64,000 nt of DNA from Trebouxia sp. TZW2008 (taxonomy: Eukaryota > Chlorophyta > Trebouxiophyceae > Trebouxiales > Trebouxiaceae): NCBI GenBank assembly GCA_002118135.1, contig BDIU01000049.1:124001-188000 (forward strand), read 5' to 3'. A program made the translations under genes and the position numbers. Under the pieces are notes generated by a model that had not been told where the DNA came from, searched no databases, and worked only from the letters and a program-made list of their open reading frames with translations. Of this stretch, positions 34,101 to 44,240 are shown piece after piece (the first letter of the stretch is position 1; every line of letters begins with the position of its first letter).

Positions 34101-35499
34101 GGGCAGCATCTATGCACGATCCCTGTGAGCAATCTGTGAGTGATCTGTGAATGACGTGATATTTGGGATGCATGCTACTGCCAGCATACAGGGGTGATTA
34201 GCAAAGGGGATAGCGACCCCTGACAAGTCTGGCAGTGACATGTACCTGCTGCTAATCCAGGTCTGTATGTCAATGTCAACACACAGCCAACACTTGTGTG
34301 AACAGCCTGCTCTGTTGATAGCAGCATGATTGTAAGTGCCAGGTCAATTCTGACCAGTCCCTCAAATTAGTTCATGCATGTTTTTGACATGCATATTCAA
34401 CAACGTGGTATCAACACTCTCCCCTGAAGATCTGAATGCAAGCATTTTTTGTTGCCTCAGGCTTTGTTAAAGCAAGATCCTGGTACTGGACCAGTTGCAC
34501 AGAATGGTGATCAGGAGTCAGCAGAAAGCAGCAGTTGGCAGCAGATAGCTGAGCTACTGGGGCGCAAGCATGATCGCATTGACCCAGTGCAGGCTCTGCC
34601 CCTACTACCCTTACAGGTATGTGCCTCATCTTGAGTCAAGCACTTTGAAACATCATGCATCAGCTGCATTTGGGCTCCCAGACACTGTACCAGCTGCACA
34701 GATTAGAGCCAGGCAAGAGCAGAAGGTGGAAGTTGGTCACAGTCTGCTGAGCTGCAGGCCATCAAGGTCTGCATGTCTCTGCATTGTCACCATATGTGCC
34801 GCTCCATATCTGCTCATGCAATTCACTGAAGCTGGCTGTGCAGATGCCCTTAAGACTGCTTCTGCCTTTCTTGGAGGGTGCAGCTCGAGGTCTTGTGGAG
34901 CAGGCACGCAATGCAGCTGTAGTACGCAGCTTGCGCCGTTCTGAAAACCTGCATCTCAGAGAGGACCTCACCAAGTGCAAGCAGAGGTGGGCTTCCTGTC
35001 ACTGACCTACAACTTGCATTGCAGTTAACACAGCGCTCCTGACTTTTCTGCAATTCACGCAGTGATGCCTGAGCAGATGTATTTGTCATTGAGCAAGACA
35101 AGCTGGCAGATCCAGTGAATCTGCAGTCGAGATGACTGGCCCTGTTTGTGTTGTGTCAGGATGCACTGTGCTGCATGCTCTGACGATTCATTTGGCAAAA
35201 GCAGTGCTTCATACGCCTAAAAGTGGCAAACAGCAGCAAGCATGCATATGTATGCATGCACGCACACACGTTCTCACCCACGACGGTGTGAGCAAGGGCC
35301 GCATGGCATGCTGACAGTGTTGACTTCATGCTGCAGGAGCGTGTTAGTCACAGCAGAGAGGGCATGCGTGTTGTGTCATCGCAGAATAGCCAACACCGTC
35401 TTTGTGGCTTACCCTGACGGGCCCCTTGCTCATTACTCGTGTCATAAGAAGCAGACAGGCTCCCAACAGCTTGACAGCAATCTCAGCCCGCCTTTTTGA
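25180..35499 (+). CDS. VPS39: VPS39/Vam6-like HOPS tethering subunit
   Basis: HOPS/CORVET-type subunit for fusion at the vacuole. The first exon (25180-25688, MSTEYDAFVSSTVLSNF) begins a CNH domain (LFVGLGDGSLVIL, SLSEDGVNLYTVPQL, ALHWCGDAICIGTKKE). CNH continues in exons near 26499 (KRPSIPWSDTPIAVTHSRPY) and 27201 (DGIFHLAPVPFAHQAKTLAD). A clathrin-heavy-chain-repeat region follows near 27905 (EDEIHIRYGHSLFGKGEYDE), 28795, 29675 (RYSELVALYQQRGQHEAALD), 30715 (HARWILTVDPEAGLEMFTE), 32232, 33210 and 33870 (YLDLMHNYELAEQYCDMVYE). The last exon (~35336-35499) has the C-terminal zinc-finger-like CVLCHRRI...HYSC motif, as in VPS39 domain 2. Introns are many and loaded with partial exon copies; exon limits are approximate. 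Confidence 0.88.
25672..25860 (+). repeat. Duplicated donor end of VPS39 exon 1
   Basis: TGCATTGGCACCAAGAAAGA followed by GTGAGCAGCACAG (true exon end, 25688) recurs as TGCATTGACACCAAGAAAGA plus GTGAGCAGCACAG at about 25820-25855, inside the intron. Confidence 0.9.
26895..27215 (+). repeat. Four-copy ~85-bp array ending at a VPS39 acceptor
   Basis: The core AGCTCYGCGCTGCAGTGCAG occurs at about 26930, 27011, 27100 and 27186. The first three are followed by GCACA and a CTGACACTGA- or TACACTGA-like tail. Only the fourth runs into the exon starting near 27206 (VRSAHRLSD). Confidence 0.9.
27990..28560 (+). repeat. Four-copy ~145-bp exon/intron array in VPS39
   Basis: An exon segment reading SSSSPVTLLLLFPSLASPS and a following intron-like piece (CCAGGTATCAAACACTGYAG) repeat at about 28000, 28150, 28303 and 28448. 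The first copy is contiguous with the upstream exon. The copies differ by substitutions, and several keep similar reading frames (for example DLITLLSLFPSLATSS). Confidence 0.9.
29765..30050 (+). repeat. Duplicated VPS39 exon with preserved frame
   Basis: RYSELVALYQQRGQHEAALD with TLTMTPQDLKIPPQG (about 29776-29889) is repeated as RYCEVVALYQHREQHKAALN with TLTMTPHDLKIPPQG (about 29929-30045). The second copy ends in the same CCCCAAGGT donor context and has no stop. Confidence 0.9.
30080..30150 (+). repeat. Dispersed repeat family 2, copy B
   Basis: ACATGTGCTAGATGTGTTTG, GCACGAGTCTGATCTCGCC, AGGC and TTTATGGCATCACA. It is closely related to the copy at 19537 and, in reverse complement, to those at 36515 and 61700. 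It lies in a VPS39 intron. Confidence 0.7.
30474..30785 (+). repeat. Three-copy acceptor array in VPS39
   Basis: GGTGCAGCAGCAGAGCTGAG, GGGCGGCAGCAGAGCTGAG and GGTGCGGCAGCTGAGCTGAG begin near 30475, 30600 and 30718, followed by GGRYATGACAGG and GCAGYGCGCTAC/GAGTAC. Only the third continues as an exon (ELRDMTGVWAAVRYLVAVGG). Confidence 0.9.
30880..31235 (+). repeat. Duplicated donor-side exon segment in VPS39
   Basis: CTGTGCTACCCATCCTGGCT...TCTGTCAGCGCCCAGGTCA (30895-30990) recurs as GTGTTACCTACCCTGGCT...TCTGTCAGCGCACAGGTCA (31092-31183). A short third trace, GCGTCTGTCAGCACCCAG, is at about 31215. The poly-C run at 31064-31077 lies between copies. Confidence 0.85.
32079..32333 (+). repeat. Duplicated exon segment in VPS39
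   Basis: GCAGGCTTAYCACRCCYATC followed by TGGCACAGATGTACCTGCAG and CAGATCAGCA occurs at about 32080 and 32232, each followed by GATGCTTCAC. The second copy has the longer open frame (YLAQMYLQSVLDQQADQQQ) and is the likely exon. Confidence 0.85.
32610..32775 (+). repeat. Dispersed repeat family 1, copy B
   Basis: TTGTGACGACTGCTTTGG, GTTGTCCTTATATCAATATG, ACTACAGTCAGAATGCAGTG and AATGTCCTTACATTCAGTG. Same order of blocks as the copy at 565. It lies in a VPS39 intron. Confidence 0.75.
33707..34270 (+). repeat. Two adjacent exon-segment duplications in VPS39
   Basis: GCAGGATATAYCTGGACCT, ACTATGAGCTGG and TGAGGACAGCAGGCAGCAG occur at about 33709 (decayed, with an early stop) and 33870 (the exon). 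Downstream, GACCCCTGACAAGTCTGGCA followed by GTGACATGTACCT and the donor CAGGTCTG occurs at about 34024 and 34215. Confidence 0.85.
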
Positions 35500-35814
35500 A
35501 AAAGCTTCTAGCAGACAGGCTCATCTCACAAATGCGAATTTTGCATGTATGCTATCTGCATGCGCGCAGAGTCTTGGCTAAGTTCACGTCAGCACTTGTG
35601 CCTCAGCAGCTATCTCAGAGCAGACTAGCATGACTCACAGCACATGACTAATGGCATGCAAAGGTGCCTGCCCAGTGCAGAGCGCAGGCTCGTGATCACA
35701 GGGCATGCATGCAGATTGATGCGGAAACATCTGGTTCCTTTGCTGATTGAGACAGGAACAGCAACCGTTGCGTCTGCCTTTGATTTGCAGTCTAAAATTT
35801 CTGCAGAACATACC
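35500..35814. other. Spacer between VPS39 and ARM-repeat gene
   Basis: The spacer separates two same-strand genes. The GCAGACAGGCTC word just before the VPS39 stop recurs at about 35513. No clear motif or RNA gene was seen. Confidence 0.4.
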
Positions 35815-38800
35815 ATGCGTCACATGTCAGCTGGTCAGCTCCGCGCTGCAATTCGTTGCGCAGCAAGGTACTTGCAGCAAGACTGCAATGCAGGGCTTGC
35901 AAAGTCCGGACTACATACCGCCGCCCGATCCGCAGCTTCACCGCTCAACAGCAGCGCGCAGGTATGCAGACCTTCTGCAGTTGAGGTTGCGCTTGGTCAG
36001 ACTCAACAACGAATTTGCAAAGGGCTTTGTATTACAACGGGTGGCACAATCCTGTCTCAGCAAGCTGGCGTTTCAGGTCGAATCTGCAATTCTGTGGCCC
36101 TGCAGGCACGCAGTGAAGTCAGCAAACTGTGGACGTCATCACAAGCGTTTAGATTGATCTTTGGGCTTGCTGCTGCTGGTGCAGCTTGTGGCACAGCAGT
36201 GCATGCAGCTGAGGAGAGGCTCAATCCAGGTGCTTGGCACAGCCCATACTCCTGCTTTACAGCTGGTCACTGCAAGATGGTGCTACGCAACCTATGCTTG
36301 CATTCTGGCCTGAACATGTAAGAAAATGGCAGTTTGTATGTGGCTCAGTCTATCTCACTGCACATAATGTGTCACACATGTCATCACCTGTCTTGTCACT
36401 CAAGTGAGAGGGTCTGCATGACAGTTGCAATGAACCTAAGCAAAATCTGGAATGACGCTGTTCTGTCTGATTTGGAATAGTTGAAGATCAGACTTTCTGA
36501 TCATAATGCGCAGGACAAGCCTGCCTGGCAAGACAGGTTTTGCGCCAGACACACCTAGCAACGTATGCTAGAAAGTGCAATTTGTTACTATTATTATCAA
36601 CATGATTATTTGGGGGTGTTTCACTATGTCATAGACTGCCTGGATTTCATGGACATATAGTCATTGCAACGGTGCGGCACATGTGATCAGCCTTGTCGGC
36701 TGGCTAAAGCATGCAAAATTACTCTCTCTCTTTCTCTCTCTCAAGCCAGGCTCAGCATGTGCCTTGTGTGTGCAGAGATGCTATGTGACCTAGCTCATGA
36801 TTTGGTCAAAGGACAGTATGCATCATCACTGCAGTCAAAGCATCTGCAAAGTGGTTACAGTCAAGCCAGGGTCAGCATGTGCCTTGTGTATGCAGAGGTG
36901 CACATGACCTAGCTCATGATTAGGTCAAAGGATAGTATGCATCTCAAAGCATCTGCAAAGTGATTGCACTCAAGCCAGGGTCAGCATGTGCCGTGTGTGT
37001 GCAGAGGTGCTACATGACCTAGCTCATGATTTGGTCAAAGGACAGTATGCAGACAAGGAGAGGGCAGTGGCTATGCTGTCCAGTATGACGCTGTACATTG
37101 ATCATCATGACGTGCTGCTGGAGTCAGGCGTACTGCCAGCCTTGATGAGTAATGTCAGCAACTCCAAAGTTGAACCTACAGTAAGCGCTGCCAGATCAGA
37201 GGAAATCAAGTTTCATGACATGCCTGTTCCATCAATGGTCATTTAGCCTGTCCAGCATGACATTGCATATTGACCATCATGATGTGCTGCTGGTGTCAGG
37301 AGTGCTGCCAGCCCTGATGAGCAATGTCAGTGACTCCAAAGTTGAATCTACTGTCAGCGCCGCCAATCAATGCAAAGCAAACTTCTTGACTCACCTGTTG
37401 CATGGATGATCATTGCGCCTGTGCAGTTGAGTCGAGGGCACAAACCCTCTGCATGCTGTGCGTGCACGTTCTGCCTGACAGCTGTGCAAGCCATGTCACA
37501 GTTGCATGAGCCTGATGACAGTATGTTCAGGGCTTGCATCTCTTGCTTTGGCTTTTATATGGCTTGTAACACAGGCATCAAGGTTGGACTGATGACACGG
37601 TCCTGATTAGTCAGTTTCACTATGTCATAGTATATGCAGGTGAGAGTGGTGGCCTTGGGCTGTGCAGCTGACCTTTTCAGGAGCCCAGACGCACACAACT
37701 ACCTCTCCACCCACCCTGACTTCTTGCAAGTCCTGGTGCAATGTATGAGGGTGAGTTGCCATGCTTAGGCTGCTTACACACATATGCCAAAAGCTGCACA
37801 ATTGTGTGCACGTGACCTGCCATGCATGACCTGGTTACAAGTCTGGCTTTGGACGCTTGCAACTTGCTGCCATTTCTGACTGTTTGTGCCGTCATATGAA
37901 GCTTTTGCAGCTAAGGGTTGGATCCTCTGACATCAGCTCAAGCAGGACTGCAGCAGCACTTCACAAAGTAATACACCTTCTTGAACACAACAGTTTGGCT
38001 TCAGATACATTCACCTCAAAGCATGCAACTGTAGCCTGTCTCAGTCTCAGTCTCAGGCTGCTGAAGTATGTCCATGCTGAACAGGGTGAAGACAGATGGG
38101 ACTCAGGTCCCGAGCAAGGGGGCCTTGCCAAATCACATGCTGCGCGGCTACTGTCTGAGCTAGCAGGGTATGAGAAGCTACACCCTCTCATGGTGCGCTC
38201 AGGAGCTGCACAAGCCCTTGCTGACAGAGGAGAAGAGCTGGTATGCTGCCATTGCCTTGCATCTGCATTGCCATATTCCGCTGCACTGTTGATGCCAGCA
38301 CACTGTCACGGTTTTGCATTCGCATTCGTAGTGCTTGTGGAGCAACATCACCTTGCTGCACGTAATCATTGAGACATCGACTTGGGGTCGTCATTTTGTA
38401 TGTTGGCTGACAGGGAGTAAGGGCTGGTACGCTGTTCCTAGCTTGCGCTTGCAGCACAATTTCACCACAATTTCAACATTGTTAGTACTTGTAGTGCCAT
38501 GTCACCTTGCACTCAGGAGCTGCGCAAGCCCTGGCTGTCAGAGGAGAAGGGCTGGTCTGTCCCCTGCTGTTGCTTGTGGTGTCATGGAACTTTGCTGTGT
38601 TTACACCAGCAAGGATCTGGGCTGCAGCAAGGATCTGGGCTGCAATCAGGGCCAATTTGAACACGGGCATGTTGCCATGTTTTGTGTTTCTCTGTGTGCG
38701 TATTTGCTCATGCACAGGATTAGAAGTGAGCAGAAGCCTGTGACACGTGATGCCTGTACATAGGCTACATGCATTTAGAGCTTGACACATCCTATTTGTC

Positions 38801-40685
38801 AGCTGCATTGGCTTCTGCAGCAAGCTTGATAGCTAGCCTGTCACGGCAGAGCAGAGGATTTGGGAGAGGGCCACTTTGCAACCACCACTACAAGCATCAT
38901 CACTACTCATGTTGAGATGCTTTCCTGTCACAACGCAGCTTTGTGCGCTTGTCAGGTCTGGCATATGATGGAGCATGGCCAACGTTTCTGATATAATTTG
39001 CTTGTGTGCTCAGGCTGAAGCTAGTGCCAAGCAAGATCGCCACTACTCCTCATTGGGAGCAGTGCCAGGCAACAACCTAGAGCTACAAGCTGTTGATGAG
39101 GAGCGCTTCACTGCTGCTGCGCTCTTTGGATTGGCAGGCAGTCAGGAGGGTCTGAATACCCTATTGCAGCATGAAGGTCAAGTCCTGCTAGGTGAGGGCT
39201 CAATAGCTGACCTTCCAAACTGTCGTCACTGTTGTCACGTGCGTGCCTATGTTGCTGGCAGAAGCTTTCTGATGGGAGTCCAGTCTTCGGTACAGAGCTT
39301 TTGCCTGGTACAGACAGACAATGATCACATATTCAGCTGCATGTTGCATGCAAGGCAGCAATTCTGGCAGCGTGCAATAGATTGCAGCTGTTGGCATACC
39401 TGCGAGGCATGCTTTGCGCTGCATCTTGCATTGAAGACCTCTGGGCAGCGCATGCACAGGTGTGGTCAATACCTTATACGTGCTCAGCATTACGCTTATT
39501 CTTAACAGCCACTATGACAATACTGGGTTTCGCAACAGCGTAAGATTGAGCCCTTTCATGCAGGCATGGTGGACTGGGCTAACAGCAGAGATCCAATCCT
39601 GCAGCGCTATGGTGTTGGCGGTGTTGCCAGAGCTGCAGTGTCTGGTGGAGCAGGTCTTGCTGCTGTGACAGAAGTTGGCGGTCTCAAAACTCTGGTGTCA
39701 GCTTTGGCTGAAGATGACCCTCAGGCGCAATGTTTTGCAGCTGCTGCTCTAGGTGAGCAAACGCCAAGATGAGTTAGAAATCAGCTCTATGCAGAAATCA
39801 GCTCTGACGTAGGTTATCATTGCCAGCTTGTGTTGCTCTCATCTGTCAGTGCTGTGAAGTCTTTGCGCGCCACATTCAAAAGCACGCAGAACTTATGCAA
39901 ACCACCCATGTCATGTCTCATCACTGAGAAGTCCTCATGCGCCACACTCAACAGCACGCAAAATTTATGAAACTCACCCATGCCATGTCTCTCAGGGAAG
40001 CTGTCCGCCAGAGGTGGCCAGACAAGCCAAGCTTTGATACAGCAAGGAGCCCCACAAAGCCTGCTCAGTATGCTGCAGCAGCCTGCTCCTGACACACCAC
40101 AGGTATACACAATGCCTCATCAACAAACTTTCAGGCTATCATATCTGGAAGTAACTTTTGTGTGTCTATGCTGTTGTCCATGGTATTTCATGCAATGCAC
40201 TGGCAATGCTGTCAAATGACAATGCTTTGTAATCCAGTGCAAAGGTGGTTGTGCTGTTTTCAATGGCAACTTGCGTGCTGCACTGGCAATGCTGCCAATT
40301 GACAATGCTTTGTAGGCTGGCGCAAAGGTGGGCTCACAGTCTTCCGGTGTGAGGAAAGGTGTGTACAGATGCGCCCTCAGAGGTCTCATTGCTGCAGCAC
40401 AAGATACACAGACAAGAGCAGCTCTTCAAAGAGCTCAAGGGGCAAATGCTGTTCAGGTAACAAGCCACTTTGCCTGTTACCACATTTGTTACTTGCAGTT
40501 GGGCAATGCTGCTGAGTTTGAAGTATAAAAGCTGGCCTTCAAGTCCTATTGCAAGCCTCCTGCAATGAGGTCAATTGCAAAACTGCTTTTGTATGCAGGC
40601 GTTCCTCAGTAGAATATCTCCAGAGTCAGATGCAGAGCTGACAAACCTAGCTGGTAGTCTGTTGAAGATACTGACGCCACAGTAA
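35815..40685 (+). CDS. Armadillo-repeat protein of unknown specific function
   Basis: An alpha-helical repeat protein assembled from many exons. The proposed start (MRHMSAGQLRAAIRCAARYL) and first exons are uncertain. The leader is Arg/Ser/Ala-rich and includes a hydrophobic GLAAAGAACGTAV segment at about 36170, which could be a membrane anchor or targeting sequence. ARM-like exons include AVAMLSSMTLYIDHHDVLLE (37060), VRVVALGCAADLFRSPDA (37640), HAARLLSELAGYEKLHPLMV (38140), FTAAALFGLAGSQEGLNTLL (39110), GLKTLVSALAEDDPQAQCFA (39680), SQALIQQGAPQSLLSMLQQ (40025) and GVRKGVYRCALRGLIAAAQ (40345). The last exon (~40597-40685) reads AFLSRISPESDAELTNLAG and ends LKILTPQ. Partner and role are not apparent. 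Confidence 0.72.
36515..36600 (-). repeat. Dispersed repeat family 2, copy C
   Basis: ACAAGCCTGCCTGGCAAGAC, TTTTGCGCCAGACACACCTAGC and GTATGCTAGAAAGTGC, followed by TTACTATTATTATC. It is the reverse complement of the 19537/30080 copies and shares the (ATT)n-like flank with the copy at 61700. Confidence 0.7.
36743..37368 (+). repeat. Exon-junction arrays in the ARM-repeat gene
   Basis: TCAAGCCAGGSTCAGCATGT, GCCTTGTGTGTGCAGAGRTG and CCTAGCTCATGATTTGGTCA occur at about 36743, 36863 and 36971; only the third continues. The following exon (37078-37190, SSMTLYIDHHDVLLESGVLP) is then repeated at about 37250-37368 with an open frame (SSMTLHIDHHDVLLVSGVLP). Confidence 0.9.
38190..38565 (+). repeat. 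Three partial copies of an ARM exon end
   Basis: CAGGAGCTGCACAAGCCCTT with GGAGAAGAGCTGGTATGCTG (38200-38248) recurs as CTGACAGGGAGTAAGGGCTG with GTACGCTG (about 38405-38435) and CAGGAGCTGCGCAAGCCCTG with GGAGAAGGGCTGGTCTG (38513-38560). Confidence 0.8.
39856..40330 (+). repeat. Two acceptor-side duplications in the ARM-repeat gene
   Basis: GAAGTCTTTGCGCGCCACAT...CCACCCATGTCATGTCTC (about 39858-39920) pairs with GAAGTCCTCATGCGCCACAC...TCACCCATGCCATGTCTC (about 39930-39995), just before the acceptor at ~39998. TGCACTGGCAATGCTGYCAA followed by GACAATGCTTTGTA occurs at about 40197 and 40279, before the acceptor at ~40315. Confidence 0.85.
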
Positions 40686-40748
40686 AGATCTCTATCAGAG
40701 CTAGGCATGCAGTGCGTGTCACACATACAAGCCATACAAGTATGTCCA

Positions 40749-40753
40749 TGTAA
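40749..40753 (+). terminator. Candidate TGTAA polyadenylation signal of ARM-repeat gene
   Basis: TGTAA lies 64 bp after the stop at 40685 and just before the convergent kinase gene ends at 40803. Confidence 0.4.
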
Positions 40754-40802
40754 GCATAACTATTAGCTCTTGTGCCAGAGCTGTTTGTGCAGCATGACGA
40801 CA

Positions 40803-42307
40803 TCATTCCTCAGCTGCACATAATTCCTCAACTCTCAAGCGTTTGGCTTTGAGGTTTGCCTGCTCTGCTGTGTGATCAAGGTCTCTAGGCCGTTTCCCTG
40901 GGCTATCCCGGGAGTGGTGTAGAATGTGAAAGAGCCAGGCATATGATGGGATGTCAGAGGGCTTCAGGCTCCTCACATAACTATGCCAGTTCATCAAGAA
41001 GGATGGAATGTGTCCATCCCTGCACAGCTGCTCCCATTGAACCTCTCGTCTTGCTGCCATGTCGCTCAGCTGTTGCTTGGAGAAATAGTCACCATCGTCA
41101 TAGCCCAATCCAGAAGTCAAATCCCAAGGCAAGTCTCCAGTCATCATCTCCAAGAAGGTGTAGCCCAGGCTCTCTAAGTCATCCTGCAAGCATCATAGTC
41201 CCCCAATTGCCAATGCAGTGAGCAGCTGTTCTTGAATATGAGAGTTCATGCTTTGGCGCACGCAACGCCATGAGGATGGAACGTTTGCTCAAGCTACACC
41301 TTTGCTGAGCATCTCAGACCCCTTAGATGATCTGTAGAGGCATAGTCTGGAGTACCCTCAAAGTTTGTATACTTGTAGGTGCTATCTTGTGCATTTCGCT
41401 CTTGGTCTGGTGCCAGTGCTGCTAAGCCAAAGTCCACTATGTACACCTGTATGAACACAGTTACGTAAGGCATGTGGCTTTGCTGTCAGTGCTGTGCGCT
41501 GCATGCAGCATGTTACCTTCTCGCTGTAGCATGTGCTCTTGCCGCCTAGGCAGAAGTTGGCAGGCTTGATGTCTTTGTGGACTATGCCGTGCTTGTGGAC
41601 ATGCTGCAAAGCTGTCAGCATGCCAGTAGCATACTGCTCAAAGTTGTCGCTGCGGCGCGCCTGTCCCGAGGCAGACAGCTTTCTCAGGTCTGGACCTATG
41701 ACACAACACAACGGTGTCTGACAGATGCATGCTGACTGACTTCTTTGTATGCATCAGATGTTGTATCTTGTGCTGCAGCTGCAGCTGCAGCTAGCACACA
41801 ATGCATTGCTGGACATGGTCCAGGAAGCCCACACCTAACAGTTGCATGCTCATCCAGATGTGAGTCCCCAGCAAAGTCTGCACAAAGCCGCCTGCAGTAC
41901 AGGCGAATATGTTGAGTCCATGCAGGCAATGCCTACAACACGCAGCAAAAGCAAGCTGATGTTTCCACAACTCACACTCAAACACAGCAGGGATGCCTGA
42001 TGACTGGCTTTCCTTGGTCCGGCCAAAAGCTAAAGTCTGATACATTTGCCACTCTCGTTTGTGAGATATCCACTGCAAAAGCCACAGTGGAGTGATGTGC
42101 ACATTGATTGATCAAGAGCTGAAGAGCATCAGCGCGCATTGCTACCTTCATATCATGGGAGCAGTCTTCTAAAGGCACCAGGCTGATCTTTACTGCAACC
42201 TTCTTACTGCCAGAGCTGTATTCACATGGAAAGACGCAGCAGAAGCCACCGTCCCCCAAGACTGCCGGAATGACCTTGTACTTGCCGATTCGATGCAACT
42301 TGTCCAT
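40803..42307 (-). CDS. Casein kinase 1-like protein kinase
   Basis: The start at 42307 gives MDKLHRIGKYKVIPAVLGDG followed by FCCVFPCEY and the VAIK-like lysine in KKVAVKISLV. Later exons give SHKREWQMYQTLAFGR, HIWMSMQLLGPDLRKLS (joined across an intron), the catalytic loop GIVHKDIKPANFCL, the metal-binding VYIVDFGLAALAPDQE, FEGTPDYAS in the activation segment, and QDDLESLGYTFLEMMTGDLP. The C-terminus (to 40803) is charged, with KRPRDLDHTAEQANLKAKRL. The MQLLGPDL, DIKPxNF and DDLESLGY motifs are the CK1/TTBK group signature. Substrates cannot be inferred; the basic stretch could be a nuclear localisation signal. Confidence 0.85.
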
Positions 42308-42722
42308 GTTTTCTGATGGCCACGCCCGAGAAGCAGGCAGCTGCGACCGTTATCTAGTAATGGTGCCTGCACCTGCAATAGCTGCAGGCCAGCTTTTCAG
42401 CTTTAGTGCTGCTGCGGACCAAGCCTTTGACAGTGCAGCGTATCGACAGTAGATCGTGCAGCCAAAAGCGGCATTGTGACAAGCGACCAAGGACAGAAGC
42501 ATAGGTTGCGTTCGACAAGATCGTGCGCTCGGGCAAGGCAGCTGTGCAGCTTTGCAGCTTTGAATCAGATGGGCAGCGGCGGCATGAGACCTGAAGGAGC
42601 GGCAAGTGCAGAAATTCAAATGCAAAGCACAGCACGTCTGTATTTGACCAACAACATCAGCTTTGTTTGTGCTCTGCCTGCTGCCGTCCGACGGTCACAC
42701 TGTCAACTTGTCCTCCTGCACC
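42308..42722. promoter_or_regulatory. Divergent promoter between CK1-like and coiled-coil genes
   Basis: This is a 415-bp spacer if the coiled-coil gene starts at 42723, or 261 bp if the ATG at 42569 is used. It contains CpG-rich stretches (CCACGCCCGAGAAG, GCGACCGTTATC, GGGCAGCGGCGGCATG). Confidence 0.5.
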
Positions 42723-43772
42723 ATGCCGCTGATGTCCCTGGGCGGATTGCCCGTGCCAGCGTCGTCACCCGCCCCACGCTCTCTCTTCGGGGCAGGCCCT
42801 ACGAAGCCAAGTGCTGCAGCTTCAGTGCTGACTGCAACCAAACATCCAAATTCGTCTGATGACATCCATAGACTGCTGGAAAGCTACTCAAGGCACATAG
42901 CCCAGACAGGTATCTCTGAGATGGTCTCATGATCAGCTAGCTTCAGAAGCCAGAGAATCTCTGGCACTGATCATGAAGCAGTCCACAACTTTGGCTCAAC
43001 ATGATGTGTCTGCAGAGCAAGAGATAGGTGCCATTCAACAGTCACACCAGCAAGTCAGTCAGGTAAATTCAGGCTGCTTGTGTGGCACTCAACTTGCTGT
43101 GATGTTCCTGAATTCTTTGTTGACTTGCAGGAGTACACTGCTGCTGTTCAGGCTTTGCAGGATGCCCAAGCAGAAGGCCAAAAGACTGAAGAGGCAAGCA
43201 GTGCTCTGGCTGCAGAGATCCACCAGATACATATGGAGATCAATGCTAAGCAGGTGTGCACCCCTTGTTTCAAGTGCCAGCATTTGCTGTACCTGCCTTG
43301 GCAGGCTTGGTGTTCCTGATCTGCTTTGGCTGCTACAGGCCAACTGCAGCAAGATCAAGCTGGAGCTTGCTAGTCTGAAAGAAGAGCAGAAGCTTGTTGC
43401 TGAGGCTATGAACAATGACAGGTAGCATCAAACAGAGCGTTGTACCTGTCCAGTACTTCTGATATGCTCTATGTTGTTGCCTCTGCATCTCTGAAATGAG
43501 CTTTGAGCTTGCTTGATAGATGTCTCCATACATCCGCAAAGTGAGACTGGACTGCGTCAGCTGCTGCACAAGCAGGTTATGTGTGGGACCCTGACTGTCC
43601 AGCTTGTCTGCTTGCAGGCAGACCTTTGCGTCTGAGTGTCAGAATCTTGACAAGATCCTCAGGTATGTTTGCTGACATACTGCACTGCATTTCAGCAGCA
43701 AACTGCAGCATGACACAGTGGTCTTGCAGGTCCCGTCTGCACGCTAGGGACCAGATGAGCCCAGAACAGTGA
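42723..43772 (+). CDS. Small coiled-coil protein of unknown function
   Basis: I do not recognise this gene. Joining exons in phase from the ATG at 42723 gives a Ser/Pro/Ala-rich head (MPLMSLGGLPVPASSPAP). SSDDIHRLLESYSRHIAQTE follows, then a long coiled coil: ARESLALIMKQSTT, EQEIGAIQQSHQQVSQ, EYTAAVQALQDAQAEGQKTE, AAEIHQIHMEINAKQ, CSKIKLELASLKEEQKLVAE and QTFASECQNLDKILR. It ends RLHARDQMSPEQ at 43772. Heptad-like spacing and lack of other domains resemble small kinetochore, tether or ciliary coiled-coil subunits, but nothing fixes which. Confidence 0.6.
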
Positions 43773-44240
43773 TCAGCGATGGCACATAGGCAAGCATTGC
43801 TGAACATACTTCCGGTGTCCAAACTTAGGATGTGCATTGGCACGTCAAGCTCTGCAGACAATTTAACACATCAGCAGACCCTGCACTCATATGATTTGGT
43901 CAGCATTGTGCAAAACTCCCTTTCTTTTCAAGCTTAGGCCTGTTTTGACTGGTGTTGTAGCAAAATACTTTTCATGATGCCATTGGTGCAATCATGCCAG
44001 TGGACAGTGCTCAGCATAACACATGCTTCTACAGTCAAGTGCAGATTGAGGCAACTGTGCATTGCTCACCTGCTGCTTGAGTTGATGCCTTCTGAATTGC
44101 CTTGGTAGACTTTGCACCCAAGCAAAAAGCTGAGGTGGCACGACCCACATGGGAGGTAAACCTAGCTACGATCAGAACTCCCAAGTCAAGACTGCAGCTC
44201 GATCAGCGTTGAGCGGGAGCCTGGCGCAGGTTCACCAGCA
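43773..44240. other. Spacer upstream of chorismate synthase
   Basis: The left part shows no gene. The last ~100 bp become CpG-rich (GCTCGATCAGCGTTGAGCGGG), consistent with the chorismate synthase promoter and 5' UTR. Confidence 0.45.

Noticed and set aside
35242..35290. Palindromic GCATGCATATGTATGCATGC stretch as a regulatory element
   Set aside because: GCATGC words are common throughout the introns of this window, so a single cluster is not evidence of a site.
36664..37368. Assembly collapse or error as the cause of tandem exon copies
   Set aside because: The copies differ by many scattered substitutions and by different truncation points, which simple mis-assembly of one locus would not make; raw reads would still be needed to exclude it fully.
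42476..42859. Plus-strand 127-aa frame ahead of the coiled-coil gene as its first exon
   Set aside because: It is in a different frame from the exon that joins in phase to the coiled coil; the ATG at 42723 fits the downstream frame and the usual divergent spacing.
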